From assembly GCF_005943945.1 (NCBI RefSeq), contig NZ_CP040710.1:1809001-1873000 (forward strand): a stretch of 64,000 nt of DNA, read 5' to 3'. This stretch comes from Aggregatimonas sangjinii (lineage in GTDB: Bacteria; Bacteroidota; Bacteroidia; Flavobacteriales; Flavobacteriaceae). Both the position numbers and the translations under genes were made by a program. This document shows positions 7,475 to 16,372 of the stretch, piece after piece. The notes under the pieces are model-generated. The model had not been told where the DNA came from. It saw nothing but the letters and a program-made list of their open reading frames with translations, and did no database searches. Position 1 is the stretch's first letter. Every line of letters starts with the position of its first letter.

Positions 7475-8509
7475 ATGAAGTACACATTAAAAAGTTCCCT
7501 ACGTTTAATTGGTTGCGGTCTGGTTTTCGGCAGTTTATCCCTAACATCCTGTTCTGAGGAAGCCTTACCAGAGGAAACACTTTCCGCACCCGATGCACAA
7601 GAATTAACTCTTGCATTAAAAGCACCCTCCGCCGATCCGATCATCATTAATGATTTGGGTACCGATGCCCTAAAAACGACCGAGGCACCCGGTATTGACC
7701 GTGGGCGATTCAATATTACCTTGAGTTACCTATTGCCCCCAACGCCGAGACAAGTCGAGGTTTTTGAAGCTGCGGCCGCGCGCTGGGAAAAAATCATTAT
7801 CAAAGACGAGCCGTCGTTCACAGGTTCGATTCCTTCAGCTTTTGAAGGCTTTCCACCGTTGGTAGACGAGGGTGTTGTCGATGATATTATTATTGAGGTA
7901 GCCTTGGCACCAATTGACGGACCTGGTAATGTTCTTGGCCAGGCCGGACCACGTTTTGTACGTACCGATGACTTCTTGACACTGTCAGGAATTATGTTCT
8001 TTGACGTGGCCGACCTTGACTTTTTAGAGGAATTGGATTTGTTCGAGGAAGTAATCGTTCATGAAATGGGCCACGTTCTGGGTGTGGGTACCCTTTGGAA
8101 TGTCGCGCCTTTCGGTTTTGACAGAACACTACGAGGAGGCTCCGATGAAGCGCCTTACTTCCTAGGTAAAAAAGCCAATGTTTTCTGGAACGCCGAGGGC
8201 GGCACTTTAGAATTGCCAATTGAAGGTGATTTTGGTCCTGGAACACGATTCGGACACTGGGATGAAGCAGCGTTGGACAATGAATTGATGACAGGTTTCC
8301 TGAATTTAGGCGATAACCCACTCAGTAGAATCACAGCAGGTTCGATGAAAGATTTGGGGTATGGTTCAGCCTCTGTTGGGGAGTCTTATGACCTGCCAAA
8401 AGGAACCGCTGGTGTAGCAGCCAAAGGGTCTACATCTGGTGAAGGACTTCATATCGCTGCAATGGAAGAACTATTGCAACCGGTTGGCTTTGTGAACATG
8501 AAGAAATAG
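7475..8509 (+). CDS. Leishmanolysin-like zinc metalloprotease lipoprotein
   Basis: This 344-residue protein has a lipoprotein signal with Cys26 in LTSC. Zinc ligands are visible as HEMGH (His196, Glu197, His200), then GHWDE with a candidate third ligand at His261, and a Met-turn at about Met272 in DNELMTGF. The spacing and the GTRFGHWDE motif fit the bacterial M8 (leishmanolysin) family. It is expected to be anchored in the outer membrane and to cut extracellular proteins. A strong terminator follows. A hairpin-T element directly upstream may attenuate expression. Confidence 0.88.
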   Translation: MKYTLKSSLRLIGCGLVFGSLSLTSCSEEALPEETLSAPDAQELTLALKAPSADPIIINDLGTDALKTTEAPGIDRGRFNITLSYLLPPTPRQVEVFEAAAARWEKIIIKDEPSFTGSIPSAFEGFPPLVDEGVVDDIIIEVALAPIDGPGNVLGQAGPRFVRTDDFLTLSGIMFFDVADLDFLEELDLFEEVIVHEMGHVLGVGTLWNVAPFGFDRTLRGGSDEAPYFLGKKANVFWNAEGGTLELPIEGDFGPGTRFGHWDEAALDNELMTGFLNLGDNPLSRITAGSMKDLGYGSASVGESYDLPKGTAGVAAKGSTSGEGLHIAAMEELLQPVGFVNMKK

Positions 8510-8827
8510 AAAATAGAGAACCGATTACTTTTCATGCGGTACGCATTGAAAAGTCTGAAGAAAAAAGCTTGTAACGACTAAACGGTTGTTTTACAAGCTT
8601 TTTTTTGCCAAGGTATTTCCGAAATCACCAAATAGCTATTGTAATTGCTGATCCATCTACCGGTAGGCCACTGTACGAAATGAGAATATATTGCCAAATC
8701 ATATCGATTTTGGGTAGTTCATCGAATATGCGGTATAAAAGGTAGGGTAGGGGCGTTCTCCTTTGTTTAAGGGTGCTGAGACCTCTTATTTTGAGGCTCG
8801 TCCAAATACATCTTAAATATTTAACCT
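8510..8827. other. Intergenic spacer with terminator
   Basis: 318 bases. The first part contains the metalloprotease terminator (8561-8606). The rest shows no open frame or clear RNA motif. A CTGAGA near 8778 was considered as part of a TPP riboswitch, but the partner motif is missing. Confidence 0.5.
8561..8606 (+). terminator. Rho-independent terminator of the metalloprotease gene
   Basis: AAAAAAGCTTGTAA (8561-8574) pairs perfectly with TTACAAGCTTTTTT (8591-8604), with a 16-base loop and a T-run in the 3' arm. Confidence 0.9.
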
Positions 8828-9694
8828 ATGAAATCCAATTTTATTTCCATTGCAATTATTGTTTTCGGTTTCCTGTTCATCAGTTGCTCAAACAGCGAGA
8901 ATCCCAATGATTATGGCCGATTAAAGGTACAGCTAACCGACGCACCGTTTCCACATGACTTGGTTGCAGAGGCCAATGTGACTATTTTCAAAGTCGATGC
9001 CCGTTACAAAGGTGATGTTGCGCTTGATATGCAAGCTATGGACAGTACCGATGTGCTCATTGAAACCGATCAGGGAAATCCTTTCGTAGTGCTCATGGAA
9101 AATGAAGTGCAGGTTAACCTTTTGGAGTTGACCAATGGCATTACCACCACCTTGGTAGATACCGATGTACCCGTCGGGTCGTATGATCTGATCAGGGTCT
9201 ATGTAAAGGGAATCAACGTCGTTCTGACCGATGGAACCGTTTTTAATTTGGATGTCCCCAGTGGTGCACAATCGGGCATCAAGGTTTTTATCAAACCTGG
9301 ATTGATAGTGAATGGCGGGCTCTCTTCCGACCTGCTGCTTGATTTTGATGTGAGCAAATCGTTCGTTCAAAAATCAGGTGGTTTCAACTTTAAACCCGTA
9401 ATCAAAGCAAGCAACTTATCCACGGCAGGAACCTTAATGGGTACCGTTACGGCGATGGAACAAGATGCCCTTGAGGGTATTGAAGGTGCTCAGGTAGCGG
9501 TCTTCATTGCCGACACCTTAAATACGACCACTTTTTCCGATATTGACGGAGGTTACATGCTCATGGGCTTGGAAGCCGGTTCCTACCGTGTAGAAGTAGA
9601 AAAAGATGGCTATAGCATGCAAACGGTGGATGATATTCAAATCAATGCCGCGAATAAAACGACCCAAGATTTTGAATTGGTCTTAGAAGAATAG
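8828..9694 (+). CDS. DUF4382 lipoprotein with carboxypeptidase-like regulatory domain
   Basis: The 288-residue protein begins with a lipoprotein signal (FISCS, Cys20). Residues 28-190 fit DUF4382 (GRLKVQLTDAPFP start, LLELTNG, VPVGSYDLIRVYV, LLLDFDVSKSF). Residues 200-288 form a beta-sandwich of the carboxypeptidase regulatory type (DIDGGYMLMGLEAGSYRVEV). Both are binding or structural modules; no catalytic site is seen. A perfect palindromic terminator follows. Confidence 0.88.
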   Translation: MKSNFISIAIIVFGFLFISCSNSENPNDYGRLKVQLTDAPFPHDLVAEANVTIFKVDARYKGDVALDMQAMDSTDVLIETDQGNPFVVLMENEVQVNLLELTNGITTTLVDTDVPVGSYDLIRVYVKGINVVLTDGTVFNLDVPSGAQSGIKVFIKPGLIVNGGLSSDLLLDFDVSKSFVQKSGGFNFKPVIKASNLSTAGTLMGTVTAMEQDALEGIEGAQVAVFIADTLNTTTFSDIDGGYMLMGLEAGSYRVEVEKDGYSMQTVDDIQINAANKTTQDFELVLEE

Positions 9695-9714
9695 TAGCAC
9701 AAACAAAAAAGGAT

Positions 9715-9744
9715 AAAAGCGGGATAATTATCCCGCTTTTTTTG
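9715..9744 (+). terminator. Rho-independent terminator of the DUF4382 gene
   Basis: A perfect 26-base palindrome (AAAAGCGGGATAA and its complement, 9715-9740), followed by further T. Confidence 0.9.
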
Positions 9745-9791
9745 TGTTTAAATAGGAAGCACCTCATACTTAGTTCGCCAATTTCAATCCT

Positions 9792-10352
9792 ATGAACAAA
9801 AATATTGTCATTTTATGCCTCATACTCTGTACAGCTTGTAGCAAAACCATGGAAATCAATACCAACGCAAATTTTGAAGCGGTTGTACTTCCAGATGGTT
9901 CACAAGTATACCTGAACCACGACAGCACGATTTCCTATGAAGAGCATTTCGATCCGAGAACGGTATCCCTCAGTGGGGAAGCATTCTTCATTGTGGTTTC
10001 CGATACATCCGATTTTACGGTGACCACAAAACATGGTACCGTGAAGGTTTTAGGCACGGAATTCAATGTGAAAACCACCTCAAAGCAGCTGGCCGTTGAT
10101 GTCAAACAAGGACTGGTCGCCTTGAAAACCGAGTACGAGACGAGTAAGGTGAAGAAGGGTATCAAAGCCATCTATAAAGATGGGGAACAAGCTGTTCAAC
10201 ACATCAAATCGAACCGGGAATACCGAAAATGGATACGCTCCTTAAAAAAAGAATTTAGAACATTAGGCAATGAGGTGAAACCGATTCTCAATGAAATAGG
10301 CAGTGAACTTGAAAAAGCCGGGGAAAAAATCGGTAATGAATTTAAAAATTAG
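9792..10352 (+). CDS. Stand-alone FecR-domain lipoprotein
   Basis: The 186-residue protein has a lipobox (CTACS, Cys16), then a FecR core at about residues 28-115 (LPDGSQVYLNHDSTISY, VSLSGEAFFIV, VKVLGTEFNVK). A charged, helical tail of about 65 residues follows. Classical FecR anti-sigma proteins have an N-terminal sigma-binding domain and a membrane helix, with a sigma gene next door. Here both are absent and the domain is lipid-anchored, so anti-sigma function is unlikely. A periplasmic structural or ligand-sensing role is conceivable. Confidence 0.8.
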   Translation: MNKNIVILCLILCTACSKTMEINTNANFEAVVLPDGSQVYLNHDSTISYEEHFDPRTVSLSGEAFFIVVSDTSDFTVTTKHGTVKVLGTEFNVKTTSKQLAVDVKQGLVALKTEYETSKVKKGIKAIYKDGEQAVQHIKSNREYRKWIRSLKKEFRTLGNEVKPILNEIGSELEKAGEKIGNEFKN

Positions 10353-10515
10353 GCTTCATCAAGGGTTTATCGGGATGTAGGCCAGAGCGCTAGAAAATAT
10401 GTGCTAACCGTTTCGGATGCCATTCTGAAGAGTATCTGAAATCGGATAGTGCTGGCCGCCCGGCAAAAGGTCTCTTAAGTGTGTTTTCAAGGAATGATCT
10501 AGGGTTACGGTCGTT

Positions 10516-11460
10516 TTACTGGCTTGCTAAAAAAGATAGCATCTTTTCGTTTACCGTTTCCGCTTGATCAATCGATAAAAAATGTCCTGAATTTCGGATT
10601 ACTTCTCCCGTCCCGTTCGGAAGCGTGTTCGCAATTTCGATGGTTTTATCCGCATTGATCATATCGTCATCGCCGATTAATACCAACACGGGCATTTGTA
10701 AAGACCTTAATTCGTCGTTGGAAAAAGGTTTCATGCTTGCCATAAATCTGTTTTTCATGTTTTGCGACAAACCAATCCGATATTGTTCAAGATATATATC
10801 GCTAATGTGTGACGGTCTGCTAGACAGTGTCTCTAAACTTTTAGCTATCTGTTTTTCCTCGGAATACAGCAGGGCGACCACATTTTTAAATACATCCGTG
10901 CTGGGCCGAATCCACGTAAAGGTTTGAGCAGGACTCAAGAGGATCAAGCTTTTTATTTTTGCGCTATGGTCTAACGCGAGGCTTACGGCCATCCAACCCC
11001 CTTTTGAAGCACCGATAATATGAAACGCTTCCAGGTCCAAAACGAATAGCACCTCTTGGTACCAATCGATAACCTCGTCCATACCTTCGATTTCGTTGTA
11101 CATATGTGATTTGCCGGGTTCCAGAATAAGGTCGATTGCAAATACGCGATGGTTTTTACTCAGTGCCTCGATATTCGGATACCACATGGTAGCGCTGGCA
11201 TTCATTCCATGGAGTAATACGATAGGTTCCGTATTTTCAGGACCGCTTACGATTACATGAGCGATTCCGTTGGTGGTGGGAATATATAATTCTTCATAGG
11301 AGACGTCCCATAATTTCAAGGTCTCGTCATACGCATCAAAATAGGCCTTATCCGAACCGGAGGCCTCGGTGATGTAATCCGGTACTTTATGGTATTCGTC
11401 GTATTTGTTCGTGCAACCAATAAATATAATACTTAACGCCAGCAGTAAAAAAATCCTCAT
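10516..11460 (-). CDS. Alpha/beta hydrolase lipoprotein
   Basis: The 314-residue protein has a lipoprotein signal (IFIGC, Cys16) and a full alpha/beta-hydrolase domain: the oxyanion HGMN motif, the nucleophile elbow GASKGG, the acid in LIGDDDMI and the terminal His in NSGHFLS. It is likely a periplasmic or surface esterase, lipase or related enzyme. The substrate cannot be predicted. It is monocistronic as far as visible. Confidence 0.88.
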   Translation of the reverse strand: MRIFLLLALSIIFIGCTNKYDEYHKVPDYITEASGSDKAYFDAYDETLKLWDVSYEELYIPTTNGIAHVIVSGPENTEPIVLLHGMNASATMWYPNIEALSKNHRVFAIDLILEPGKSHMYNEIEGMDEVIDWYQEVLFVLDLEAFHIIGASKGGWMAVSLALDHSAKIKSLILLSPAQTFTWIRPSTDVFKNVVALLYSEEKQIAKSLETLSSRPSHISDIYLEQYRIGLSQNMKNRFMASMKPFSNDELRSLQMPVLVLIGDDDMINADKTIEIANTLPNGTGEVIRNSGHFLSIDQAETVNEKMLSFLASQ

Positions 11461-11675
11461 ACACTAAATTTTGTTGTACAAAAACATGCCATTGTATGAT
11501 GTCTCTGTGTTTTACCAAAGGTTTATGGAAGCTCTACATGGGTTCACCTTGTTGAATATTTTATTCGGTAAAGAAATGTTTACTATAACGCAAGCGTCGT
11601 TTCGCGGGCATTTATAGAGTACATATAAAATAGCTCCCAGATTTGGATAATGGTAACTACTCGACAAATTTACAA

Positions 11676-12119
11676 CTAGTCGCCTTCGCTCAAAGAAAAA
11701 CTACCATCGCCATCAAAAGAAACAACGCTTATGGTAACGGACCAAAGGCCGGAGGTTCCCGCATCGGTTACTCCTGAAAAAGAATCGGGTTCGACCGCTC
11801 CGCTCAATGTTCTGTTTAAAACGATATTTCCGTCGGCATCCAATACGGTCATTTCAAAAGTACCTTCCGCAGCGGCTGTAATATCGGCATTGTAGTCTGC
11901 AGTAGTGAAATTGTTCAACCAGAAAAATGTTCTTGTCGCACTCTCACCGGTACCCCTAAAATCACCATCGATATCTCCATTGAAATCATCCCCATTGTCA
12001 AAAACGACCCCATTTACTTGAATTTGGGCCATGGTAGTATCATCATTGTCGCTACATCCGAAAAAGCCAAGTGTAACGGCAGCGGTAAAAATTGTAAAAA
12101 ATAATTTTGCAGGTTTCAT
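11676..12119 (-). CDS. Small lipoprotein of unknown function
   Basis: A start at 12119 gives 147 residues with a good lipoprotein signal (LGFFGCSD, Cys22); the longer frame to 12272 adds 51 residues unlike a signal peptide. The mature part is acidic, Asp- and Gly-rich and beta-structured, with three DGD or DDF patches that could bind calcium. I do not recognise the family. Confidence 0.75.
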   Translation of the reverse strand: MKPAKLFFTIFTAAVTLGFFGCSDNDDTTMAQIQVNGVVFDNGDDFNGDIDGDFRGTGESATRTFFWLNNFTTADYNADITAAAEGTFEMTVLDADGNIVLNRTLSGAVEPDSFSGVTDAGTSGLWSVTISVVSFDGDGSFSLSEGD

Positions 12120-12311
12120 ATCTTGATAGGATTTGGTTTTTAAACTTAGGATATCTACTAAAAACGTTGGATACCCTGCTTTATTACTTTCGTCAGGATA
12201 CCTGTCTATTGTAGGCAAGTATATGGACTTGTATTTTATCGAAAAACGTTCCAAATAATAAAAGCGTTGCATTAATTTTGTGCCTTAAACGCTTTACCTA
12301 AACGCTACGAT

Positions 12312-12911
12312 TTGTTAGAAAAAAGACCGCAGTTGCCCCAAGAACAAGCAACAGCTACAACGCACTTTATTTACTGCTTGGAAGCGGTTGACGATATCGA
12401 AACGGACGTAGTTACCGAAGCGGAAAAAAGCCTTGAGCATTTGGCCATGCAGTATGGTATAGCCAGTATTTATAACACCTGCGACACCATTGAAGGCTTG
12501 GAAGAGAGTTTGAATACCTTGGTCTTGGATGATCATTATTTTAAGGATTACGAAATCATCTACTTGATCATGACAGGGGAAGCCAACAGTATTTGTCTCA
12601 ACGATTATTACTACAGTCTACAGGAAATCGCGGAAATTTTTGAGGGAAGGCTAAAGGGGAAGATTTTACATTTTTCGAATGCCAAAGTGTTGGATCTGGA
12701 CGAAGAGGAAGCGCAATATTTTTTGGATATCACCGGTGCCAAAGGGGTTTCCGGGTATGGTCATCCTTTTGATGGGATAACGAGCTCCCATCTCGATAAA
12801 GCCTTCTTCAACCTATTCAAAGAGGACGATGATATGCTGGCCGTGGTAGAAGAATTGCATCAGCGGCATTACAATGTCTGTAAATTATTGGATTTTAGAT
12901 TGTACTATTAA
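12312..12911 (+). CDS. DUF6642-like protein, TTG start
   Basis: The 199-residue acidic protein resembles the DUF6642 family: an FIYCLEAVDD start, a central helix and strand run, LKGKILHFSNAKVLDL and GAKGVSGYGHPFDG, in a layout loosely like caspase-type folds. No His-Cys dyad can be asserted. No ATG precedes the conserved part in frame, because stops lie at 12273-12275, so TTG at 12312 is the best start. It is probably cytoplasmic. The family assignment is from memory and moderate. Confidence 0.65.
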   Translation: MLEKRPQLPQEQATATTHFIYCLEAVDDIETDVVTEAEKSLEHLAMQYGIASIYNTCDTIEGLEESLNTLVLDDHYFKDYEIIYLIMTGEANSICLNDYYYSLQEIAEIFEGRLKGKILHFSNAKVLDLDEEEAQYFLDITGAKGVSGYGHPFDGITSSHLDKAFFNLFKEDDDMLAVVEELHQRHYNVCKLLDFRLYY

Positions 12912-13533
12912 GCCAATATCCCCATGTGCAGGTATTCCATACACAACACATTTTTTCCTTTAAAATGCTTCCTGGGCCCACCAAGACCCATCTAGTAAAG
13001 GTTCATATACGGACGATATTATACTATTGCCTTTAGAAATCCTTCGATAGCAGGCAGCTTTTGCCTTTTGGATTTACTTGATTATGTTGTGAACTCAGTT
13101 AGTTGACCTTCTATTTTTTGAGCAGCCTCTCCGCTTTTGGTAGAGGTTAGCGCGCCTATCTATTTTGTACTACATCCCCTTTATTTTTCTACCGATATGT
13201 TCTCTCCAAAAAAAATAGTACGACCGAACCTTTTTAAGAGGTTCATGAATTCCCTTGAAAAAATAGCCGGAAATGCGTAAACACATATTATGCGACCAGA
13301 CTAGCTTGTCCGCTCTATGCGCCTATGGCCGAGAAGGAGGATAGGAGGGGAGTGAAATCGACGTAAGGGATTCACAAATACCGTTGAAAAGCTATATGCA
13401 ACGTATTTGTAAATGTTTGTGGAATGGGGTGTATTCGGTATTTCACTTACCAAATTATCTTTTAATCTGACGGAATTATCATTTACTCATTATTTGAAGT
13501 ATATAATCAGGTATTTAGCCTAAAAATAATATC
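12912..13533. other. Gene-free spacer with dispersed repeat
   Basis: 622 bases with no credible open frame. Bases 13104-13160 closely resemble 15827-15885, and a later part (about 13268-13300, ATTATGCG and GTCCGC) resembles 16028-16048. It marks the beginning of a segment where three spacers share degenerate repeat sequence. Confidence 0.55.
13104..13160 (+). repeat. Degenerate dispersed spacer repeat, copy A
   Basis: The core GAGCAGCCTCTCCGC, then TTTTGGTAGAGGTTAGCGCG, matches GAGCAGCCTGTCCGCC, then TTTTGGTGGAGGTTGGCGCG, at 15840-15880. Both are preceded by GACCTT and a T-run. Confidence 0.6.
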
Positions 13534-14640
13534 ATGTTCAAAAAATATCGAATACTTAAGTGGGTGTCCATTTTTTTCCTCTGTCTAATTGTTGCAATCG
13601 TCTCTTTTGGTTTATGGTTTAAGAGTTTAATTCCTCCAAGGGATGTTAAAATTGAATCCACTTTAGTTGAAAACCTGCCTTATTTATCCGAAGATGTTGT
13701 ACCATTTCGTGGTAAAATCCTAGCAGTGGTAACAAGCACTGCGGTTATGGGCGATACGGATAAAACTACGGGATATGAATTATCGGAATTGGCACGTGCC
13801 TATTATACGTTTCAAGCGAATGGCTTCGAAGTAGACATTGCAAGTCCTAAAGGAGGCAACCCCCCTGTTGTCATTGACGATGAAGACATGGGCGCCTACG
13901 ATTTTGCATTTTTAAACGACTCCATAGCGCAATATAAAACGAAGCATACCATAAAACTGGAAAATGTAGTTCCAGAGGATTATGAAGCCATCTTTTTCGC
14001 AGGAGGAAAAGGAGCTATGTTCGATTTTCCAGATGATATGACAATTCAATCCATAGTAAAGGATTACTATCAAAGCGGCAAAGTAATCGGAGCGGTTTGT
14101 CATGGCCCTGCTGCTTTGGTCAACGTCACCTTGGATAACGGACGGCCACTTTTGGAGCAGAAAAGCGTAAGTGGTTTTACGAATAAAGAAGAATTGCTTT
14201 TGATAGCTGAAGCAAAATCGATATTTCCCTTTCTTTTACAGGATAAGATGGTGAAACAAGGCGCCCGTTTTAATGAAGGCCCCATGTATTTGGAGAAAAT
14301 AAGCCAAGACAAAAATCTGATTACGGGCCAAAATCCGTGGTCAACATGGCGGTTGGCCGAAAGTATGATCTCACAATTGGGATATCGGCCAAAACACCGA
14401 GAAATAACGGATGAAGAAAATGCCATTCAAATTCTATCTATTTACGAAGCAGCTGGTAAGGAAAAAGCAAGGAAAATGATTGAGACCATGTTAGTGAAAG
14501 AAAAGAAACCCGTTGATAGGGTGTTAATAGCAAAGCATGGTTTACTAGCGGCTATGAAAGGTGAAGTAGGGCAGTTTTATCATCTTATTCGATTGGTATC
14601 CTTTGCGAAAAAATGTGAATCCAAATATGCCGATATTTAA
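13534..14640 (+). CDS. Membrane-anchored DJ-1/PfpI (Hsp31-like) protein
   Basis: The 368-residue protein has one N-terminal membrane helix (about residues 9-28) and a DJ-1/PfpI domain at about residues 60-285. The nucleophile elbow is GAVCHGPAAL (Cys189, His190), with candidate Glu82 in TGYELSEL. AGGKGAMFDF and GPMYLE fit Hsp31-type glyoxalase, chaperone or deglycase members. A C-terminal extension of about 75 residues is charged. An AraC-type regulator follows after 23 bp on the same strand, suggesting co-regulation, perhaps in response to reactive aldehydes (inference). Confidence 0.85.
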   Translation: MFKKYRILKWVSIFFLCLIVAIVSFGLWFKSLIPPRDVKIESTLVENLPYLSEDVVPFRGKILAVVTSTAVMGDTDKTTGYELSELARAYYTFQANGFEVDIASPKGGNPPVVIDDEDMGAYDFAFLNDSIAQYKTKHTIKLENVVPEDYEAIFFAGGKGAMFDFPDDMTIQSIVKDYYQSGKVIGAVCHGPAALVNVTLDNGRPLLEQKSVSGFTNKEELLLIAEAKSIFPFLLQDKMVKQGARFNEGPMYLEKISQDKNLITGQNPWSTWRLAESMISQLGYRPKHREITDEENAIQILSIYEAAGKEKARKMIETMLVKEKKPVDRVLIAKHGLLAAMKGEVGQFYHLIRLVSFAKKCESKYADI

Positions 14641-14663
14641 TTACTTTCGGAAAAAATAACTTC

Positions 14664-15713
14664 TTGAACTTATTGGATGTACTTCTTGTAATCATTAGTA
14701 GTGCAGGTCTATTACATGGCCTTGCATTTGCTGTATATCTATGTTTTTTCAAAAAAAAGAAAACGATAAGCAATTATCTTTTGGCATTAATTCTGGTTTT
14801 CATGGCTTTCAGAATCGGGAAGTCGGTTATGTTGAATTTTGGTAATGATTTAGAGCCGATTTTCATTTTTGCCGGTTTGGCTTTTCTACTTTTAATAGGT
14901 CCTTTATTACGATGGCATGTTGCCGGAATGACCCAAGTCGATTTTAAATTACCCCCTCGGTTTTATTTGGAAATAGTACCGTTTGCGTTGTTTTTTACAT
15001 CGAGCTTCTTCATCGACAAAAATTGGTTTGAGGCCAATAACAAAGAGGCTGTCATAGTTTTTGCCAGCGTGCTTATTTTTATTTATTTACATTTTGCTTT
15101 TTATATTTTCATTGCTTATCGGCAACTAAAAAGAGTAAGGAACGACCACGTCAAAGCATTGCGGACTAAATCTCAGAAAGCGATAATCTTGTGGTTACAA
15201 CTATTGATTATTGGTTTTGTAGTCATATGGGTTTCTTATTTTTTGAATATTATTGAAAACGCCGTTCCATACGTCGTAGGACCACTTATGTATTCTGCGG
15301 TCGTTTATTTTTTGAGCCTTAAAGCCTATCAACTTAAAATAACCGATATGGATGGCAAAGTCTTCAAAATGAACGATGACATTGAATTATTCGCTCAAAT
15401 ATCAAAAATAATTTCTACTGATAAATTTTATTTGGAACCTAATGTATCCCTTTCCAGCCTAAGCAAGCTAATTAATAAAAGCACTCAAAAAACCTCTGAA
15501 GTAATCAATCAATATTCAAAAAAGAATTTTAACGATTTTATCAATTACTACAGGGTCGGGGAAGCCAAAAAAATGCTCTCAAGCGGCAATAAGTATACGA
15601 TATCCACTATTGCTTATGATTCTGGCTTTAGCAGTTTGTCGTCATTCAATAGTGCTTTTAAAAAGTTTGAAGGCAAAACTCCATCTTTATATAGGAAAGA
15701 AAATAGTCTTTAA
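14664..15713 (+). CDS. AraC-family regulator with multi-span membrane sensor domain
   Basis: The 349-residue protein starts at TTG because no in-frame ATG precedes the first helix. Six to seven membrane segments fill residues 5-220, and a C-terminal AraC helix-turn-helix pair covers about residues 245-345 (FNDFINYYRVGEAKKML; TISTIAYDSGFSSLSSFNSA). This membrane-embedded AraC architecture is widespread in Bacteroidota. It lies directly after the DJ-1-like gene and probably controls it. A terminator follows at 15817-15840. Confidence 0.85.
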   Translation: MNLLDVLLVIISSAGLLHGLAFAVYLCFFKKKKTISNYLLALILVFMAFRIGKSVMLNFGNDLEPIFIFAGLAFLLLIGPLLRWHVAGMTQVDFKLPPRFYLEIVPFALFFTSSFFIDKNWFEANNKEAVIVFASVLIFIYLHFAFYIFIAYRQLKRVRNDHVKALRTKSQKAIILWLQLLIIGFVVIWVSYFLNIIENAVPYVVGPLMYSAVVYFLSLKAYQLKITDMDGKVFKMNDDIELFAQISKIISTDKFYLEPNVSLSSLSKLINKSTQKTSEVINQYSKKNFNDFINYYRVGEAKKMLSSGNKYTISTIAYDSGFSSLSSFNSAFKKFEGKTPSLYRKENSL

Positions 15714-15816
15714 AAGCGATTATGTTAGGAGTTTGCTGCTGGCAAACGGCCTAAGGGAACTTTAGTTGATGGCTAATGGCTTCGGCGGATCACTTTGCTT
15801 TGACGGAATAAAATAG

Positions 15817-15840
15817 AAGGTCAAGTAGACCTTTTTTTTT
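15817..15840 (+). terminator. Rho-independent terminator after the AraC-type gene
   Basis: AAGGTC (15817-15822) pairs with GACCTT (15828-15833) over AAGTA, followed by a run of T. Confidence 0.8.
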
Positions 15841-16060
15841 GAGCAGCCTGTCCGCCCTTTTGGTGGAGGTTGGCGCGTGCGTATTTGGCACTTCACTTTT
15901 TTTGCCAACGCTTCATCTCGCCGAAAAAAGCAATCACCCACTGGGTAATTACTTTTTCTCGCGTCTAAAAACTCTCTCTGGAAAGGTAATGCAACCCACC
16001 TACAGTAAACTTTCGGTGGCCAAAGCACTTATTATGCGCCTGTCCGCCTACTGGCGGAAG
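15827..16060 (+). repeat. Degenerate dispersed spacer repeat, copy B
   Basis: The 5' part (15827-15885) matches copy A at 13104. The middle part (15949-15995, TCTAAAAACTCTCTCTGGAA and onward) matches copy C at 18384-18431. The 3' part carries ATTATGCGCCTGTCCGCC and a 6-bp perfect hairpin. It is the most complete copy. Confidence 0.55.
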
Positions 16061-16372
16061 CCGGACCCTAATGAATCGATATTCCTTCTAGGCTTTTAAG
16101 GTTGCTTGTCCACCGCCCGAGTGTGCTGAAGCTTTAGCGGAGGCACAAGTAGGCTAGCGGACACCTTCGGCCAAAGCTTATGGCGTCGGACGAGGTACAA
16201 GTTCCTTATTCCAACAAAAGAGGTATGTAATGCCCGGCCCGCGGCAGGCAAGTGTGTCTTCAGTCGTGTCATTTAAATCTGTTTCTTACTAAGAATCTGT
16301 TCAAGTAGGTTAACCCTTACAGAAAACCACCATTAAGATCATAGAGGAAATATTAATTTAAAATTTAACGCT

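Larger units (their letters stand above)
15714..16372. other. Gene-free spacer with repeats and hairpins
   Basis: 659 bases. The segment contains the AraC-gene terminator, copy B of the spacer repeat, a TCCGCC-TACT-GGCGGA hairpin at 16043-16058 and GC-rich inverted stretches to about 16260. No credible open frame was seen. The last 50 bases are A+T-rich and carry the protease promoter. Confidence 0.55.

Noticed and set aside
8755-8800. GGTGCTGAGA as a possible TPP riboswitch core
   Set aside because: The required partner motif around ACCTGAT and the pairing arms are absent, and the downstream gene has no link to thiamine.
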